From JAZGGS01 sp963764825 (GTDB lineage Bacteria > Bacteroidota > Ignavibacteria > Ignavibacteriales > Ignavibacteriaceae), in the NCBI GenBank assembly GCA_963764825.1, contig CAVXUA010000016.1, positions 371,063 through 435,062 on the forward strand: a stretch of 64,000 nucleotides of DNA, written 5' to 3'. Made by a program: the position numbers and the translations under genes. This document shows, piece after piece, positions 18,458-28,862 of the stretch; position 1 is the stretch's first letter, and each line of letters begins with the position of its first letter. The notes below the pieces were generated by a model. That model had not been told where the DNA came from and did not search any database. It saw only the letters and a program-made list of their open reading frames with translations.

Positions 18458-19207
18458 CTATTTTTTCGATAAAAAATTATTTAAGCCATCCTTAAAATCC
18501 TTAGAGGAACGGCTGATTGTATTTAATCCAATGCAATACTCAACTGCATCTTCAATTGATAATCGGGATACAGTTTTAATCATCTTTTTTGTTAATCTTA
18601 AACTATAAGCTGAATTGTTAATCAACTTAGAAGCTACTTCTATTGCACCTTCTAAAACATTATTATATAAATAGTTAACAAATCCTATTTCATAAGCTCG
18701 TTTGCCACTAATAATATCCGCTGATAGGAATAATTGGTTTGCAAATCCTTCTCCTACTTTCCTTATAAGAAATACGGAAACCATAGCCGGGATAAATCCA
18801 ATCTTAACTTCAGAGTAGCCAAACTTAGAGTGCTCTTCGTTTGCTACAATTAAATCACAAACAGAAGCTAAACCGCATCCACCTGCAATGGCTGCTCCGT
18901 TAACAGCTGCTATAACAGGTTTTGGAAAGTTATAGATCATCAGGAATAATTCAGCCAGCTCTCTGGAATCTTTTTCATTTTCAATTGAAGAATATTTTCT
19001 TAATTCCTCAAGTAAGCGAGATCTGCTCCTGCACAGAATGCTTTTCCCTCACCTGTTATGATTAATACCTTTATCGCTTCATCCTTTTCTATTTCCCCTA
19101 ATTTTTCCTTCATTTGTTTTACCAAATCGGGATGAAGGGCATTTCTTTTTTCCGGACGATTTAATGTAACTATGCCAATACCATTTTCATACTTTATATT
19201 TTATCAT
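18458..19207 (-). CDS. Enoyl-CoA hydratase/isomerase family protein (frameshifted)
   Basis: Crotonase-fold enzyme of acyl-CoA metabolism. The intact C-terminal 160 residues contain GAAIAGGCGLASVCDLIVA and FGYSEVKIGFIPA. Upstream, the N-terminal half reads in other frames as NGIGIVTLNRPEKRNALH, ITGEGKAFCAGADLAYL and ELRKYSSIENEKDSRELAE, joined at shifts near 19010 and 19190. Probable start is ATG 19207 (MIKYKV). Of the two classical hydratase glutamates, the second (SEVKIG) is present while the first (GGGCE in crotonase) is Gly. This resembles methylglutaconyl-CoA hydratase-like branches, so the substrate is uncertain. It follows a PAP2 gene by 50 bases. Confidence 0.85.
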
Positions 19208-19256
19208 ATTATTCATTATTTCAAAAAGTTTAAGATTACAAATAATATATAAAATT

Positions 19257-19860
19257 TTACATAGTAAATAATTTCACGATTAAGAAAATTTGAAGATAAG
19301 TTGAAATAAATGCAAAGAAAAATCCAAGTGCAACCTGAATGAAAGAATGACATTCCAACCTTATCCTTGCCCAGCCAACAATCATAACCAGAAATATTAA
19401 GAAAAGAGCTCAACGGACCAAAAACAAAAGTTAATGCAGCCATTGGTCCTGCTGCTCCCATAGTATGTGCGCTTATCTTCTCATAGCGATTGATTAAAAT
19501 TGTAAGCAGCGTATTTGAAATATAACAAAACCAGAATGCGATTGAAATTATATTTATCTGAAAAATTATTAGAAGTACTAACCCAATTGCATAGAAACCT
19601 GTGGCAATAAAGAACGGGATTGTTCGCTCCTCTTTTATTAACGCATCCTGATCAGCAAGTTTACCTGATTTACGAAAAACAATAAAGAGGACAATTGGAG
19701 CAATAAATCCAAATAATAGTGCTACAAGTATAACCATAAATTGCTTTTGAGATTCAGTTTCAAGCAGAAGAGCAAATATGGTAAATGTAACTATTGTAAA
19801 TGCAGGTGGAACAAACAGCGTGGAAATTAAGCGGGCAAGTTTATCTTTAGTAATTTTCAA
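19257..19860 (-). CDS. PAP2-type membrane phosphatase (one frameshift)
   Basis: Small integral membrane protein of the phosphatidic acid phosphatase type 2 superfamily with about five to six hydrophobic helices. Motifs are KISAHTMGAAGPMAALTF (His of the second phosphatase motif) and, after a shift near 19410, MIVGWARIRLECHSFIQVAL (His of the third motif), ending IFLIVKLFTM at 19257. Without the correction the C-terminus would be a nonsense frame. It starts at TTG 19860. Substrate not inferable: undecaprenyl diphosphate, phosphatidate or another lipid phosphate. Confidence 0.8.
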
Positions 19861-19911
19861 AACTCGGTGTGTAGAATATAATTAAAATATTTTTTATAAA
19901 TATAGGAAGAA

Positions 19912-20913
19912 TTAATGATTTATTTCTCTGATTTCTGTTTTATACTCTTTAAGATTTTCCAGGTATTTAAGAAGCGATTCTTCAACCTCGGGATAAGTTA
20001 GATATTGCATTAAAGTGTTTCGCTGTTTTGATGCTTTATACATTCCTTTAAGATAACCTGAATAGTATTTTCTATGTTCCAGCACAGCTCTTCTTTCACC
20101 TTTAATTTCGATTGCAAGTTTAAGATGGCGAAGTGCAGAGGTTATTTTTATCTCTTCATCAATTTCAGTTTTAATTGAACCGGTTTCCATTAATTCTTTT
20201 GCTTCTTTAAATATCCAGGGATTGCCAATCGCGCCTCTTGCAATCATAATTCCATCAGCCCCGGTTTGTTTGAAAGCACTTTTAACATCATATGCAGAAA
20301 GAACATTACCGTTTAAAATTACAGGGATATCGACGACCTCCATCACTTTTGGAATCCATCCCCAATCTGCTTCGCCGGTATGCCCTGCTTTACGGGTTCT
20401 GCAATGAACGGTTAATGCTTGAGCTCCTGCATCTTCCATTCGTTTTGCTACTTCTAAAATTTGGATACTGTTTTCATCCCAGCCCAATCTTGTTTTAACG
20501 GTTACAGGAAGTGAAGTGGTTTTAACAACAGCTTCCACAAGTTTTTGCATATAAGGCGGATCTTTTAAAAGGGCAGAACCGGCTCCCTGCCCTACCACAT
20601 TTTTTACCCAGCAGCCAGCGTTAATATCTATTAAATCAGGATTTTCTGCTTCTGCAATTTTAGCAGCGCCAACCATAGAATCTATATTAGCACCGTAAAT
20701 TTGAATTCCTACAGGTCTTTCTTCTTCATTTATTTTTAATTTTTTATGTGTATTTGCATTTGCTCGTATCAATCCCTCAGAGTTTACAAACTCTGTGTAA
20801 ACAAGATCTGCTCCAAGCTCCCTGCAAACGAGACGGAACGATGCATCTGTAACATCCTCCATTGGTGCAAGCAGTATTGCTTTATCTATTTCTATTTTGC
20901 CGATTTTAAGCAT
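19912..20913 (-). CDS. dusB: tRNA-dihydrouridine synthase B
   Basis: FMN enzyme that reduces uridine to dihydrouridine in the tRNA D-loop. The 333 residues carry APMEDVTDASFR, YTEFVNSEGLI, DINAGCWVKNVVGQGAGSAL with catalytic Cys, TVKTRLGWD, VHCRTRKAGHTGEADW and the FMN phosphate site GADGIMIARGAIGNPWIF. The residue after the catalytic Cys is Trp where most DusB have Pro. Start ATG 20913. Intact, unlike its neighbours on both sides. Confidence 0.95.
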   Translation of the reverse strand: MLKIGKIEIDKAILLAPMEDVTDASFRLVCRELGADLVYTEFVNSEGLIRANANTHKKLKINEEERPVGIQIYGANIDSMVGAAKIAEAENPDLIDINAGCWVKNVVGQGAGSALLKDPPYMQKLVEAVVKTTSLPVTVKTRLGWDENSIQILEVAKRMEDAGAQALTVHCRTRKAGHTGEADWGWIPKVMEVVDIPVILNGNVLSAYDVKSAFKQTGADGIMIARGAIGNPWIFKEAKELMETGSIKTEIDEEIKITSALRHLKLAIEIKGERRAVLEHRKYYSGYLKGMYKASKQRNTLMQYLTYPEVEESLLKYLENLKEYKTEIREINH

Positions 20914-20982
20914 TCTGAAGCTATTTATTTTATCAAGTGCAAAAATAACGAATTTATTCTCTAGGAATATTTTTAATCTCTC

Positions 20983-21492
20983 CTAAACAATAAATGGGTA
21001 ATAATCTTGAATTAATTCTTTTTTATTCTCATCAATTGGTAAATCGAAATCAATTACTAAATAACTTGTTATTACAATTCTATTCCCATCATTTAAATGA
21101 ACTACTGAGTGATTGAATAATCCCCACGGTAAAAAGTAAGTCCCTCTTCTTGCATATTCTAATTCTTTCACTTTTATCATATATTTTATATCATCAAAAG
21201 TAAATTCAAGATTAGTATTTTTTTGTTTTAAGAAAATCAAACGTCTGTTAAAATCAATCTTTAATTGTGTATCCTTATTTTTAAAATAATATTGAATATG
21301 TAAAACAAGTGTTGGAATCGTAAATAATAGTACAACTGAGATTGACGATTATTAAGATGTTAGCACCGATATTTTCATCCCCTAGCCTGTAATTACCATA
21401 AATTACACCTACAATTAAATATGACTAGTTCCAATAGAGAGAATCCAAAGGTGTTCGAAAATATTTTTTTTTCTAATTGAATATTCTTTCAA
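20983..21492 (-). CDS. Hypothetical small membrane protein (two frameshifts)
   Basis: Not recognised. The intact C-terminal 85 residues (INFDDIKYM-like FTFDDIKYMIKVKELEYA, ending IQDYYPFIV) form a soluble domain. Upstream frames read KEYSIRKKNIFEHLWILSIG, LIVGVIYGNYRLGDENIGAN and SVVLLFTIPTLVLHIQYYF, giving a protein of about 165 residues with two hydrophobic helices before a cytosolic domain. Shifts lie near 21433 and 21345. A TTG at 21492 is a possible start, 8 bases after the MFS stop. Both halves look coding, so this is a real gene and not intergenic. Confidence 0.5.
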
Positions 21493-21499
21493 CTTAGGC

Positions 21500-22680
21500 T
21501 CAAATCTTTATTCTTTTCGGAATATAAATAACTGTAGCAATAAATAAAACCAGAGTAAATGCTGCCCCGGTTAAAAACGGAAAAGGATACCCAAGAAACT
21601 CAAAAGCAAAACCACCCCATAGCGGACCAAGAACTCTTGCAAAAGCAGAGACTGATTGATTAACTCCTAAAGTAACTCCCTGCTCAGTTTCAGGAGTAAC
21701 TTCTGAAATAAGACTAAGAACAGTTGGCTGGAAAATTCCGGTTCCAAATGCAAGAAAAACAGAAATGATCGCTAATCCTAAAAACGAACCGCCAAAAGGA
21801 ATTAATGCCAAGCGTAACCATAATTAAAAACGATCCGATTTTAAGTAGAGTTTTCCTATTTATTGCTTTGCTAATTCTACCAATTAATCCTCCCTGTACT
21901 ATTGCAGAAGTTAATCCGATAATTCCATACATATATCCGTTTTGAAGATCAGTAAAACCATAAACCTGTAATCCAAGTAAAGCAAAAGTGCCATAGATAT
22001 TTGCAAACGAAAATGTGAGCACAAAAAATAAAAATATTAATATTGCACGTTCCGGTTTTGCAAAAACTTTTTTAAGCGCATCAAAATCAAATAATTTTCT
22101 TTCGCGTTCGTTTGCTGCTTCCCTGTTAAGGTTGGATTCAGGTAATAATATTAAAGTTAAAATAAATGCAAGAATTGAAAATGATGCGGAACCAAAACCG
22201 GTTATCATATAACCGTAACTGGAAAGAAAACCACCTATGAGCGGACCAAATACAAATCCTAAACCAAAAGCAGAACCAATTATTCCCATTCCTTTAGCGC
22301 GGTTTTCTTTTGTTGTTACATCTGCAATGTATGCCTGCGCAACTCCAATGCTGCTGCCGCCAATACCTGCAACTATTCTTGATATTAAAAGAATCACAAA
22401 ATGAAGTGGTGAAAGCAAAAATTATATATCCAATTGCGTTTATAAAAAGGCTAACAACTATAACAGGTTTTCTGCCATATTTATCTGATAATCTTCCTAA
22501 AACAGGGTTGAATAAAAATTGCACGAATGAATAAATTGCTATTGCAATTCCAATTGCAGTTTCATCAACTAAGAGCTCAATTTTTGCAAATGATGGAAGA
22601 ATAGGAATAAGAATTCCGAATCCAAGAAGATCTACAAATACAGTTAAAAATATTAAACCAAGTGCGGATTTACTTTTCAA
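21500..22680 (-). CDS. MFS efflux transporter, TetA/multidrug-like (two frameshifts)
   Basis: Twelve-helix major facilitator. Three overlapping pieces carry: the N-terminal helices with FVDLLGFGILIPILP; the loop 2-3 motif GRLSDKYGRKPVI; motif C-like GSAFGLGFVFGPLIGG typical of drug:H+ antiporters of the TCR/TetA branch; a central charged loop EANER-type ERERKLFDFDALKK; and the C-terminal SVSAFARVLGPLWGGFAFE. Shifts lie near 22408 and 21812. Corrected length about 393 residues. Start ATG 22680. The substrate is unknown; motif content cannot separate tetracycline from other drugs. Confidence 0.88.
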
Positions 22681-22794
22681 TTCGGTAAACGAGATTTATT
22701 TAATAATTAATGTTTCGGTTATAAATATACTAAGGATTGGAATGAGTAGTTCTCAGATTAGACTTAATGATAAACTTGAGTAGATTGGTTAAAA

Positions 22795-23976
22795 TTATTT
22801 TTTTTGATGTAAGTCAGAATCTAAATTTATGTTATTTGTGTATTTGGTGATTATATATTTTGTGTCATCAAATGCCTGCAACATTTTTTGCTTATCACTT
22901 TTTGTTAAGTAAGAATAAGTTGAATCTTCCTGATTGATTCCATAAGGTAGTTCAATATATTCCTTTCCGTTTTCAGTTATTCCTCTAAAAACCCAAACAG
23001 GGAGATAATTTACATTATTTATAAAAACTGAATCGGTGTAATTGTTTTTTGCAATATTGATTGTAAGAATTAATCCAACATCAGAATATCTCCATCTTTG
23101 ATTTGAAACAAAGTTTCCCATAGAATGGGCAACGAAACCAGTATCTAGATTTCCATTTTCCGATGTAAAATAATCTACTGGTTGAATAACATGAGGATGC
23201 CCGCCAATTATAATATCTGCACCAAGTTCAATAGTTTTGTTTACAACTTCCTGCTGGTAACTGCTTGGTTCCCTCTCATATTCGGGTCCGTAATGAAAAT
23301 GAACAAGAACTATTTCGGCTCCCTTTTTTCTTGCTTTTAAAATATCCTCGGCAATTAGTTTTTCATCAATTAAATTGATTAAGAACCGTTTCCCTTTAGG
23401 AATGGGAACACCATTAGTATGTTCTGCATAAGCAAGCATAGCAATTTTTATCCCGTTTACCTGGAAGATTCTTAACGAATCTTTATCTTCCTGCGAAATA
23501 AAAGTTCCCGTTTGATGAAGACCAAATTTATTTAGCTGATTAATAGTTCTTTCTACTCCGCCAGCTCCTTGATCAATTGCATGATTATTTGCTGTCATAA
23601 GAAGATCGAAACCGGCATGCATTAAAGCATAAAGAAAATCATCCGGCGCATTAAAAAAAGGATAGCCGCTGTACTTTTTATTTTTACCTGCAGTTACAGT
23701 TTCCAGGTTTCCTATAGTAAATATCAGCATCTCTAAGATAATCTTTTACTTCACTGTAAACTCCTGTAAAATCAAAACTGTCATCTTCAACGTGTGCATA
23801 ATTATACTGTGTTGAATGACACATAAGGTCGCCCACAATCCTAATTGTGCAGGTAGCGATTGAATCTTTTTCTAAAGGGATTTCTTCAACTACTATCTTT
23901 GTAAGGAAGGTAAAGATAATATTGAAATCCGGCAGCATAGCAGAAACAATGTAAAACAAAACAGTGTTTTTTTCAT
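22795..23976 (-). CDS. CapA-family putative metallophosphoesterase-like protein (two frameshifts)
   Basis: Periplasmic protein of the CapA/PgsA family (poly-gamma-glutamate capsule-associated, PF09587-like). Motifs: IRIVGDLMCHSTQ, TIGNLETVTAG, LLMTANNHAIDQGAGG, VLVHFHYGPEYEREPS, GADIIIGGHPHVIQPV and HSMGNFVSNQ. ATG 23976 opens an alternative frame MKKTLFCFTLFLLCC, a signal peptide or lipobox, which joins the main frame through a shift near 23890; another shift lies near 23720. No other capsule or PGA genes adjoin. The start codon is immediately after the T-run of the upstream terminator, so expression relies on read-through or an internal promoter. Confidence 0.82.
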
Positions 23977-23977
23977 A

Positions 23978-24014
23978 TAAAAAAATGGGCTGAATTAAAT
24001 TGATAATCCAGCCC
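23978..24014 (-). terminator. Terminator between the Hc1 gene and capA-like gene
   Basis: Read on the minus strand, GGGCTG (24014-24009) pairs with CAGCCC (23992-23987), followed by ATTTTTTT ending at 23979-23978. Stem of six G/C-rich pairs with a 16-base loop. The following gene starts two bases later. Confidence 0.7.
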
Positions 24015-24045
24015 TCAGTTTTAGAACTTTAAGAAACTAGTTCGA

Positions 24046-24237
24046 TCAGCCTTTGGAAGCTTTTCTTTCAGCTTTTACATCCTGTACATCTTTTCTAACG
24101 TCCTGGCACATTTTTCTCAATTCGCTTAAACCTTTGCGAACACGTGTTCCTGCAGCTGCTTGTCCTTTTTCATAAAACTTATGAAAATCGGTTTCCAGAC
24201 TCTGAACGAACTGAACTAAGCCGTTGAATTTTTCCAT
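24046..24237 (-). CDS. Histone H1-like protein (Hc1 family)
   Basis: A 63-residue basic helical protein: MEKFNGLVQFVQSLETDFHK, FYEKGQAAAGTRVRKGLSEL and the Lys/Arg tail VKAERKASKG. This matches the short Hc1/histone-H1-like proteins common in Bacteroidota, which are presumed to bind and compact DNA. A strong ribosome site AAAGGAG lies 6 bases before ATG 24237. It lies just downstream of the FeS oxidoreductase gene on the same strand and ends at its own terminator. DNA binding is family knowledge, not shown here. Confidence 0.8.
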   Translation of the reverse strand: MEKFNGLVQFVQSLETDFHKFYEKGQAAAGTRVRKGLSELRKMCQDVRKDVQDVKAERKASKG

Positions 24238-24265
24238 AGTTTTCTCCTTTAATGGTTAATGATTG

Positions 24266-26264
24266 TTAATTAGAATTTTCCAGAATAATTTCCGCAATAT
24301 CTTTAACTTCAACTTCTTCAGATTTTTCAAAATGTTTCACTCCGTCTGTCATCATCGTCATACAGAACGGACAAGCCGAGGCGATTGTATCAGGATTAGT
24401 TTTCAAGCGCTTCCCTGGTTCTTTCGTTATTTATTTTGCCTCCTTCTTCATCCTCTAAAAACATTCTGCCGCCACCAGCACCACAGCAAAATCCTTTATC
24501 TTTATTTCGCTCCATTTCAACTAGATTAACTCCGCTAATTTTGTTAAGCGAATTTCTTGGCTGCTGGTAAACCTGGTTATATCTTCCTAAATAACAGGAA
24601 TCGTGGTAAACAACATTTTTATTTTCATTCCCTTTAAGAACAATCTTTTCTTCAGTAATCAATTGGTCAATCAACTCGGAATGATGCAAAACTTCAAAAT
24701 TTCCACCAAACTGCTTGTATTCATTTTTCAATGAATGAAAACAATGAGGACACGCGGTAACAATCTTTTTAACTTTATAATTGTTTAAAGTTTCAACATT
24801 TTCCTGCATCATCATTTGAGCAAGATATTCATTTCCAAGCCGTCTTGCAGTGTCTCCATTGCATTTTTCCTCAGTTCCGAGGATTCTAAAGTCAATATTA
24901 GCTTTTTGCATCAATTTTGCAAATGATTGGGAAACTTTTTTATACCGATCATCAAAAGAGCCGGCACAGCCAACCCAGAACAAAATCTCACAATTTGCGT
25001 CTTCAGCCATTGTTTTTATGTTTAATCCTTCAGCCCATTCAGCTCTATCGGCAGGATTAAATGCCCATGGAGAAAAGTTTGTTTCTAGGCTTTTAAACAC
25101 ATTATTCAATCTGAGGAAATTGAGATTCGGTTAAAACAAGATTTCTCCGCATATCAACAATTGAATCTAAATGCTCAATCATAACAGGACATTCCTGCAC
25201 ACAAGCCATACAGGTTGTACATTGCCATAGATTCCAAATCTGGTATGTAATCATGCACAAGATTTTTTTCAAACTGTTCCCCTTCAGTTTTTCCCTTAGC
25301 AAGAAGTGGAGCTTTATCTTTTGTTCGCTGGCGTATATTAACAAGAATTTCTCTTGGTGAAAGAGATTTTCCAACATTATTTGCAGGACAAACAGAAGTA
25401 CATCTTCCGCATTCTGTGCAGGAATATCCATCAAGAAGCTGTTTCCAGGAAAGATCTTCAATATCTGAAGCACCAAATTTTTCTGCTTCCTCATCTTCAA
25501 GATCTAACAGTTTTATAGTATTTCTTTCAGGATCGAGATTTGCGAAGAAAGTATTTGGGATTGATGAAAAAACATGAAGATGTTTTGAATAAGGGAGAAT
25601 ATTCATAAATCCAAATATTACAATAATGTGCATCCACCAGAACACTTCGTAAGATGTTGAAGCTGAAGCAGATGGATTACTAAAAAATAGTGGAGCGAAA
25701 GCTCTCAGAAATTGGGCGAACTTCATAATTGTGAAGAGTGAATCCACTAGCAGCAATTGAAGCCATATTTTGCCCAAACATGGAAACTACAACCAAAGCA
25801 ATAAGCAATAAAATTAATGTTGCATCAAGTGAAGCATGTTTATCAACCTGCAATCTGGGAACTTTGATTATGAATCTTCTTACAAAAGCAACAATGATAG
25901 CTACAAGTACAAATATTCCAAATAAATCCTGCACAAGCGTTATTGCCGAAAAGAAAGGACCCAAAAATGAAAGTGTAAAAGGTGAATAGAAACCTTGTAT
26001 TATTGCTTCTATAACTGCAAAGAGGAAGAGCATGAATCCCCAGAAAATGAGGAAATGTTCTATTCCTGCAATCGGCTCGCGTAAAAGTTTAGATTGCCCG
26101 AAAGCTATTTTAAGTACATTTTTTATCCTTGATCCGTAATTATTAAACCTGTCATCTTTTTTCTTTGCTACTTTAAGATATGCGATCAGGTTTCGCAAGC
26201 TCCAGAATAGAAGTGTAAACGATAATACAAATACAATAATAAAGATGATATTTTTAGTATTCAT
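24266..26264 (-). CDS. Membrane-bound (Fe-S) oxidoreductase, NarI-like cytochrome domain fused to HdrC/HdrD-like domains (four frameshifts)
   Basis: One polypeptide of about 665 residues when four single-base shifts (near 25684, 25228, 25112, 24402) are crossed. Order: about six membrane helices (residues 1-240; GIEHFLIFWGFMLFLF resembles the NarI haem b family); a two-cluster ferredoxin region CTECGRCTSVCP and CTTCMACVQECP; then two cysteine-rich CCG-type domains (GCAGSFDDRY, ACPHCFHSLKNEYKQFGG, CCGAGGGRMF, ACPFCMTMM). This is the architecture of proposed EtfAB:menaquinone oxidoreductases and other HdrD-like quinone enzymes. No etf genes are in the window, so the partner is inferred. The first CCG motif has Cys-Asn instead of Cys-Cys. 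Confidence 0.85.
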
Positions 26265-26306
26265 TTAAATCAGAAAGATTTAAAAAATCAAAAACAGTAA
26301 AATGAA

Positions 26307-26892
26307 TTAAGATAATCTTTTTTGTTTTTTAGAAACTGCAAAGTAAACTGAAGCTGCAGCAAAAACTTTAACTACCATCCAAACAGAAAAAATAGCTGCG
26401 CCTGCTTTAACTGCTTCGTTAAAGTTGTGCAGATAAGTAAAATTCAGAAATAGCGTGCCGCTAAGAATTATTACTACACTTCCTAAAAACATAGCAAGTA
26501 CCACAGTTATATATTTTTGATTCTTTTCAATAATATAACCAACAAGAAATGCAGCAATCGGAAATGCTAAAAGATATCCGCCGGTTGGACCAATCAATCT
26601 TGCTAAACCAATTCCAGCTTCAGGTGTATGAGCAAAAACCGGTAAACCAGCTGCACCCAACGCTAAGATAAAATAGCTGGCTGTAAGCACCATTCTTTGC
26701 TCCAAGAAAGGCTCCGGCTAATAGCACCATCATTGTTTGAAGTGTAAATGGAACAGGTTTAACCGGGATTGTAACCTGTGCAGCCACAGCAGTTAAAATC
26801 GTAAATGAAAAGATCCAGAATAAGGTAGATGCTTTTGCAACAGAAACTATATTTAGCAATCTGTTAGTCTTCACATTTTCTTTAATTCTCAT
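26307..26892 (-). CDS. bioY: Biotin transporter BioY (one frameshift)
   Basis: Substrate-binding membrane subunit of the biotin ECF transporter. Motifs VTIPVKPVPFTLQTMMVLLAGAFLG, LGAAGLPVF, GLARLIGPTGGYLLAFPIAAF and GYIIEKN are characteristic. One extra base near 26664 separates SQLFYL from ALGAAGLPVFA. About 195 residues with five to six helices, plus a Lys/Arg tail. Start ATG 26892, eight bases downstream of the hydrolase stop. No EcfA/EcfT genes adjoin, so it acts alone or with remote energising subunits. Confidence 0.93.
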
Positions 26893-26899
26893 TATAACC

Positions 26900-27731
26900 T
26901 CAATTTAAATTTGTTTTAAAAAAATTTTCTGTTTTTTCAATCACAGTCTCAAACTTTGGATTGCTTCCTTCAAAAGGATGCTTAATATCGAAAGTGTGCC
27001 CTGCTTTATCAATTTTTACTAACTCTGTATTTTCTTTATCAGACCAATTCTAATAACTGCTCTGCTTCTTGAAACGGAACAGCAAGATCATTTTCGCCAT
27101 GAACAATTAATAATGGTTTTGAGAGATTTTCCAATGCATTTTTAATATTTAATGCCGAGCTATTATTTTCTATATCATCAAGCAAAGTTAAACTGAGAGG
27201 CATAACCTGGTTTGTTCTTGTATTCAAAATATTGAAGACACCTTTTTTGCGCCACTCTTCCTTCTGCCTTTCAGAATATCTATCCAGTTTAGAAACCGAA
27301 GACCAAATAGAAACAGCTTTCACTTCCGGTCTGCTCTGCGAGGTGAGTAATGCTATTGCACCACCACGGCTGTGTCCTGTTATCCCAATACCTTTATCGG
27401 ATCTTCCACCAAAGAAAGAATTGAGATATGCATCAATAACTTCATTAAGTTCAGCAACTTCAAGCGAGAAAGTGTTTTCTCCAAACTTATCAATCTCTGT
27501 AAATTCTGTTTTTCCCTCACCAATTCCATTATGCGAAAAGTTAAAAGTAATTACAATATATCCCTTCTTCGCAAAATATTCTCCAATGTATGGACCAAAT
27601 CCCCAATCTTTAAAACCTTTAAATCCGTGCACAAAAATCAGGCATGGCATTGATTTCAGGTTATCCGAACCATATACAGTAATTCGGATTTTATTACTTT
27701 TTTTGGAGAATAATAGAAAATCTTTCCTCAT
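26900..27731 (-). CDS. Alpha/beta hydrolase (one frameshift)
   Basis: Cytosolic serine hydrolase of the dienelactone-hydrolase/peptidase-like type. Oxyanion region FVHGFKGFKDWG, nucleophile elbow GHSRGG (Ser in ITGHSRGGAIALL), acid in LIVHGENDLAVPF, and the catalytic His in KAGHTFD, which lies after a one-base insertion near 27044 and is lost in the uncorrected frame. Start ATG 27731 (MRKDFLLFSKK). The stop is eight bases before bioY, suggesting a bicistronic unit. Substrate unknown. Confidence 0.85.
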
Positions 27732-27933
27732 GTACGTCAAATATCCTTATTATAGTGCGAAAAGTCAATATTTTTATAGATATTTAATATTTTATCTCCA
27801 TTTGATGTATTCTCATCCTTTTTCTAATTTTGCATTGAATTGTTAGTAAAGGAAAGTAAGTCTGATTTTGTTTTTATCATTCCTACATTTATAAAATAAA
27901 TATTATTTGAATTTATAAGAGTTATAATTCCAT

Positions 27934-28686
27934 ATGCAAAAATTATTAGTGATCCCATCCATCGATATAAAAAACGGCAAGTGCGTTAGGGTTGTTGAAG
28001 GCATACCTGAACTCGATTGCCATGAGTATGGCAACGATCCAGTTCAAATGGCAATGATATGGAGAGCAGAAAATGCAAAGATGTTACATGTGGTTGATTT
28101 TGACGGTGCACACGAACATTCAAAAAGAAATTTTGAACTGGTGGAAAAAATTTGTTCTTCCGTTGTAATTCCTGTTGAGTTTGCAGGAGGAATAAGAAAC
28201 CTTGAAGACGCTGATGAAATAATGAAAACGGGAATAAGTCGCCTCGCAATAAATTCGTTAGCGATTGAAAACCGTGCTGAGTTTTTAAAACTTTTGGAAA
28301 AATATGGTCCATCTAAAATTGTAATATCACTAGATATAAAAAACGGAGAGTTAATAACTAAAGGCAGAACGGAAAGAACAGGAATATCCTGTCTTGAGTT
28401 TTCAAAAGAAATGGCTGAAGTTGGAATAAACAGGTTTATTGTTTGCGATATTACGCGAAACGGAGTAATGGAAGGACCAAACATTGAATTATCGAAAACG
28501 ATTGCTGAATTGACCGGGGCAAATGTTACTCACGCAGGGGGTATAAGGAATAAAGATGAATTATTCGATATTCAAAAACTTGTTCCTGCAGGAGTAGATT
28601 CTGTAATTGTTGGTCGAGCCCTTTATGAAAACAGGTTTCCCTGCCAGAAATTATGGCGTGTTGCAGAATCCGGGCTATTTAATTAG
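27934..28686 (+). CDS. hisA: Phosphoribosyl-ProFAR isomerase HisA
   Basis: Amadori isomerase of histidine synthesis, a (beta/alpha)8 barrel of 250 residues. The catalytic Asp pair is in PSIDIKNGKCVRV and VISLDIKNG. Phosphate sites are VEFAGGIRNLEDA and VTHAGGIRNKDEL, and VDSVIVGRALYENRF closes the barrel. It stands alone here with no other his genes adjacent, unlike the usual hisHAF order. HisA is preferred over HisF because of the IDIKNGKCVR start. A PriA-type dual isomerase cannot be ruled out without trp context. Confidence 0.88.
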   Translation: MQKLLVIPSIDIKNGKCVRVVEGIPELDCHEYGNDPVQMAMIWRAENAKMLHVVDFDGAHEHSKRNFELVEKICSSVVIPVEFAGGIRNLEDADEIMKTGISRLAINSLAIENRAEFLKLLEKYGPSKIVISLDIKNGELITKGRTERTGISCLEFSKEMAEVGINRFIVCDITRNGVMEGPNIELSKTIAELTGANVTHAGGIRNKDELFDIQKLVPAGVDSVIVGRALYENRFPCQKLWRVAESGLFN

Positions 28687-28862
28687 AAGGTAAAACGAAC
28701 TACTTTTTCAGAATTATTCTAACTAAAATAAAGGTTGGTAGATTGAATGCTTGATGTTTACAATATTCATCCAATCATTCATCAGCCTTTAGTTTTTCAG
28801 CATTTTATTCATACAGATTTTATTTATATTTAGAATATCTTATTCAATCATAATTGATTTGG

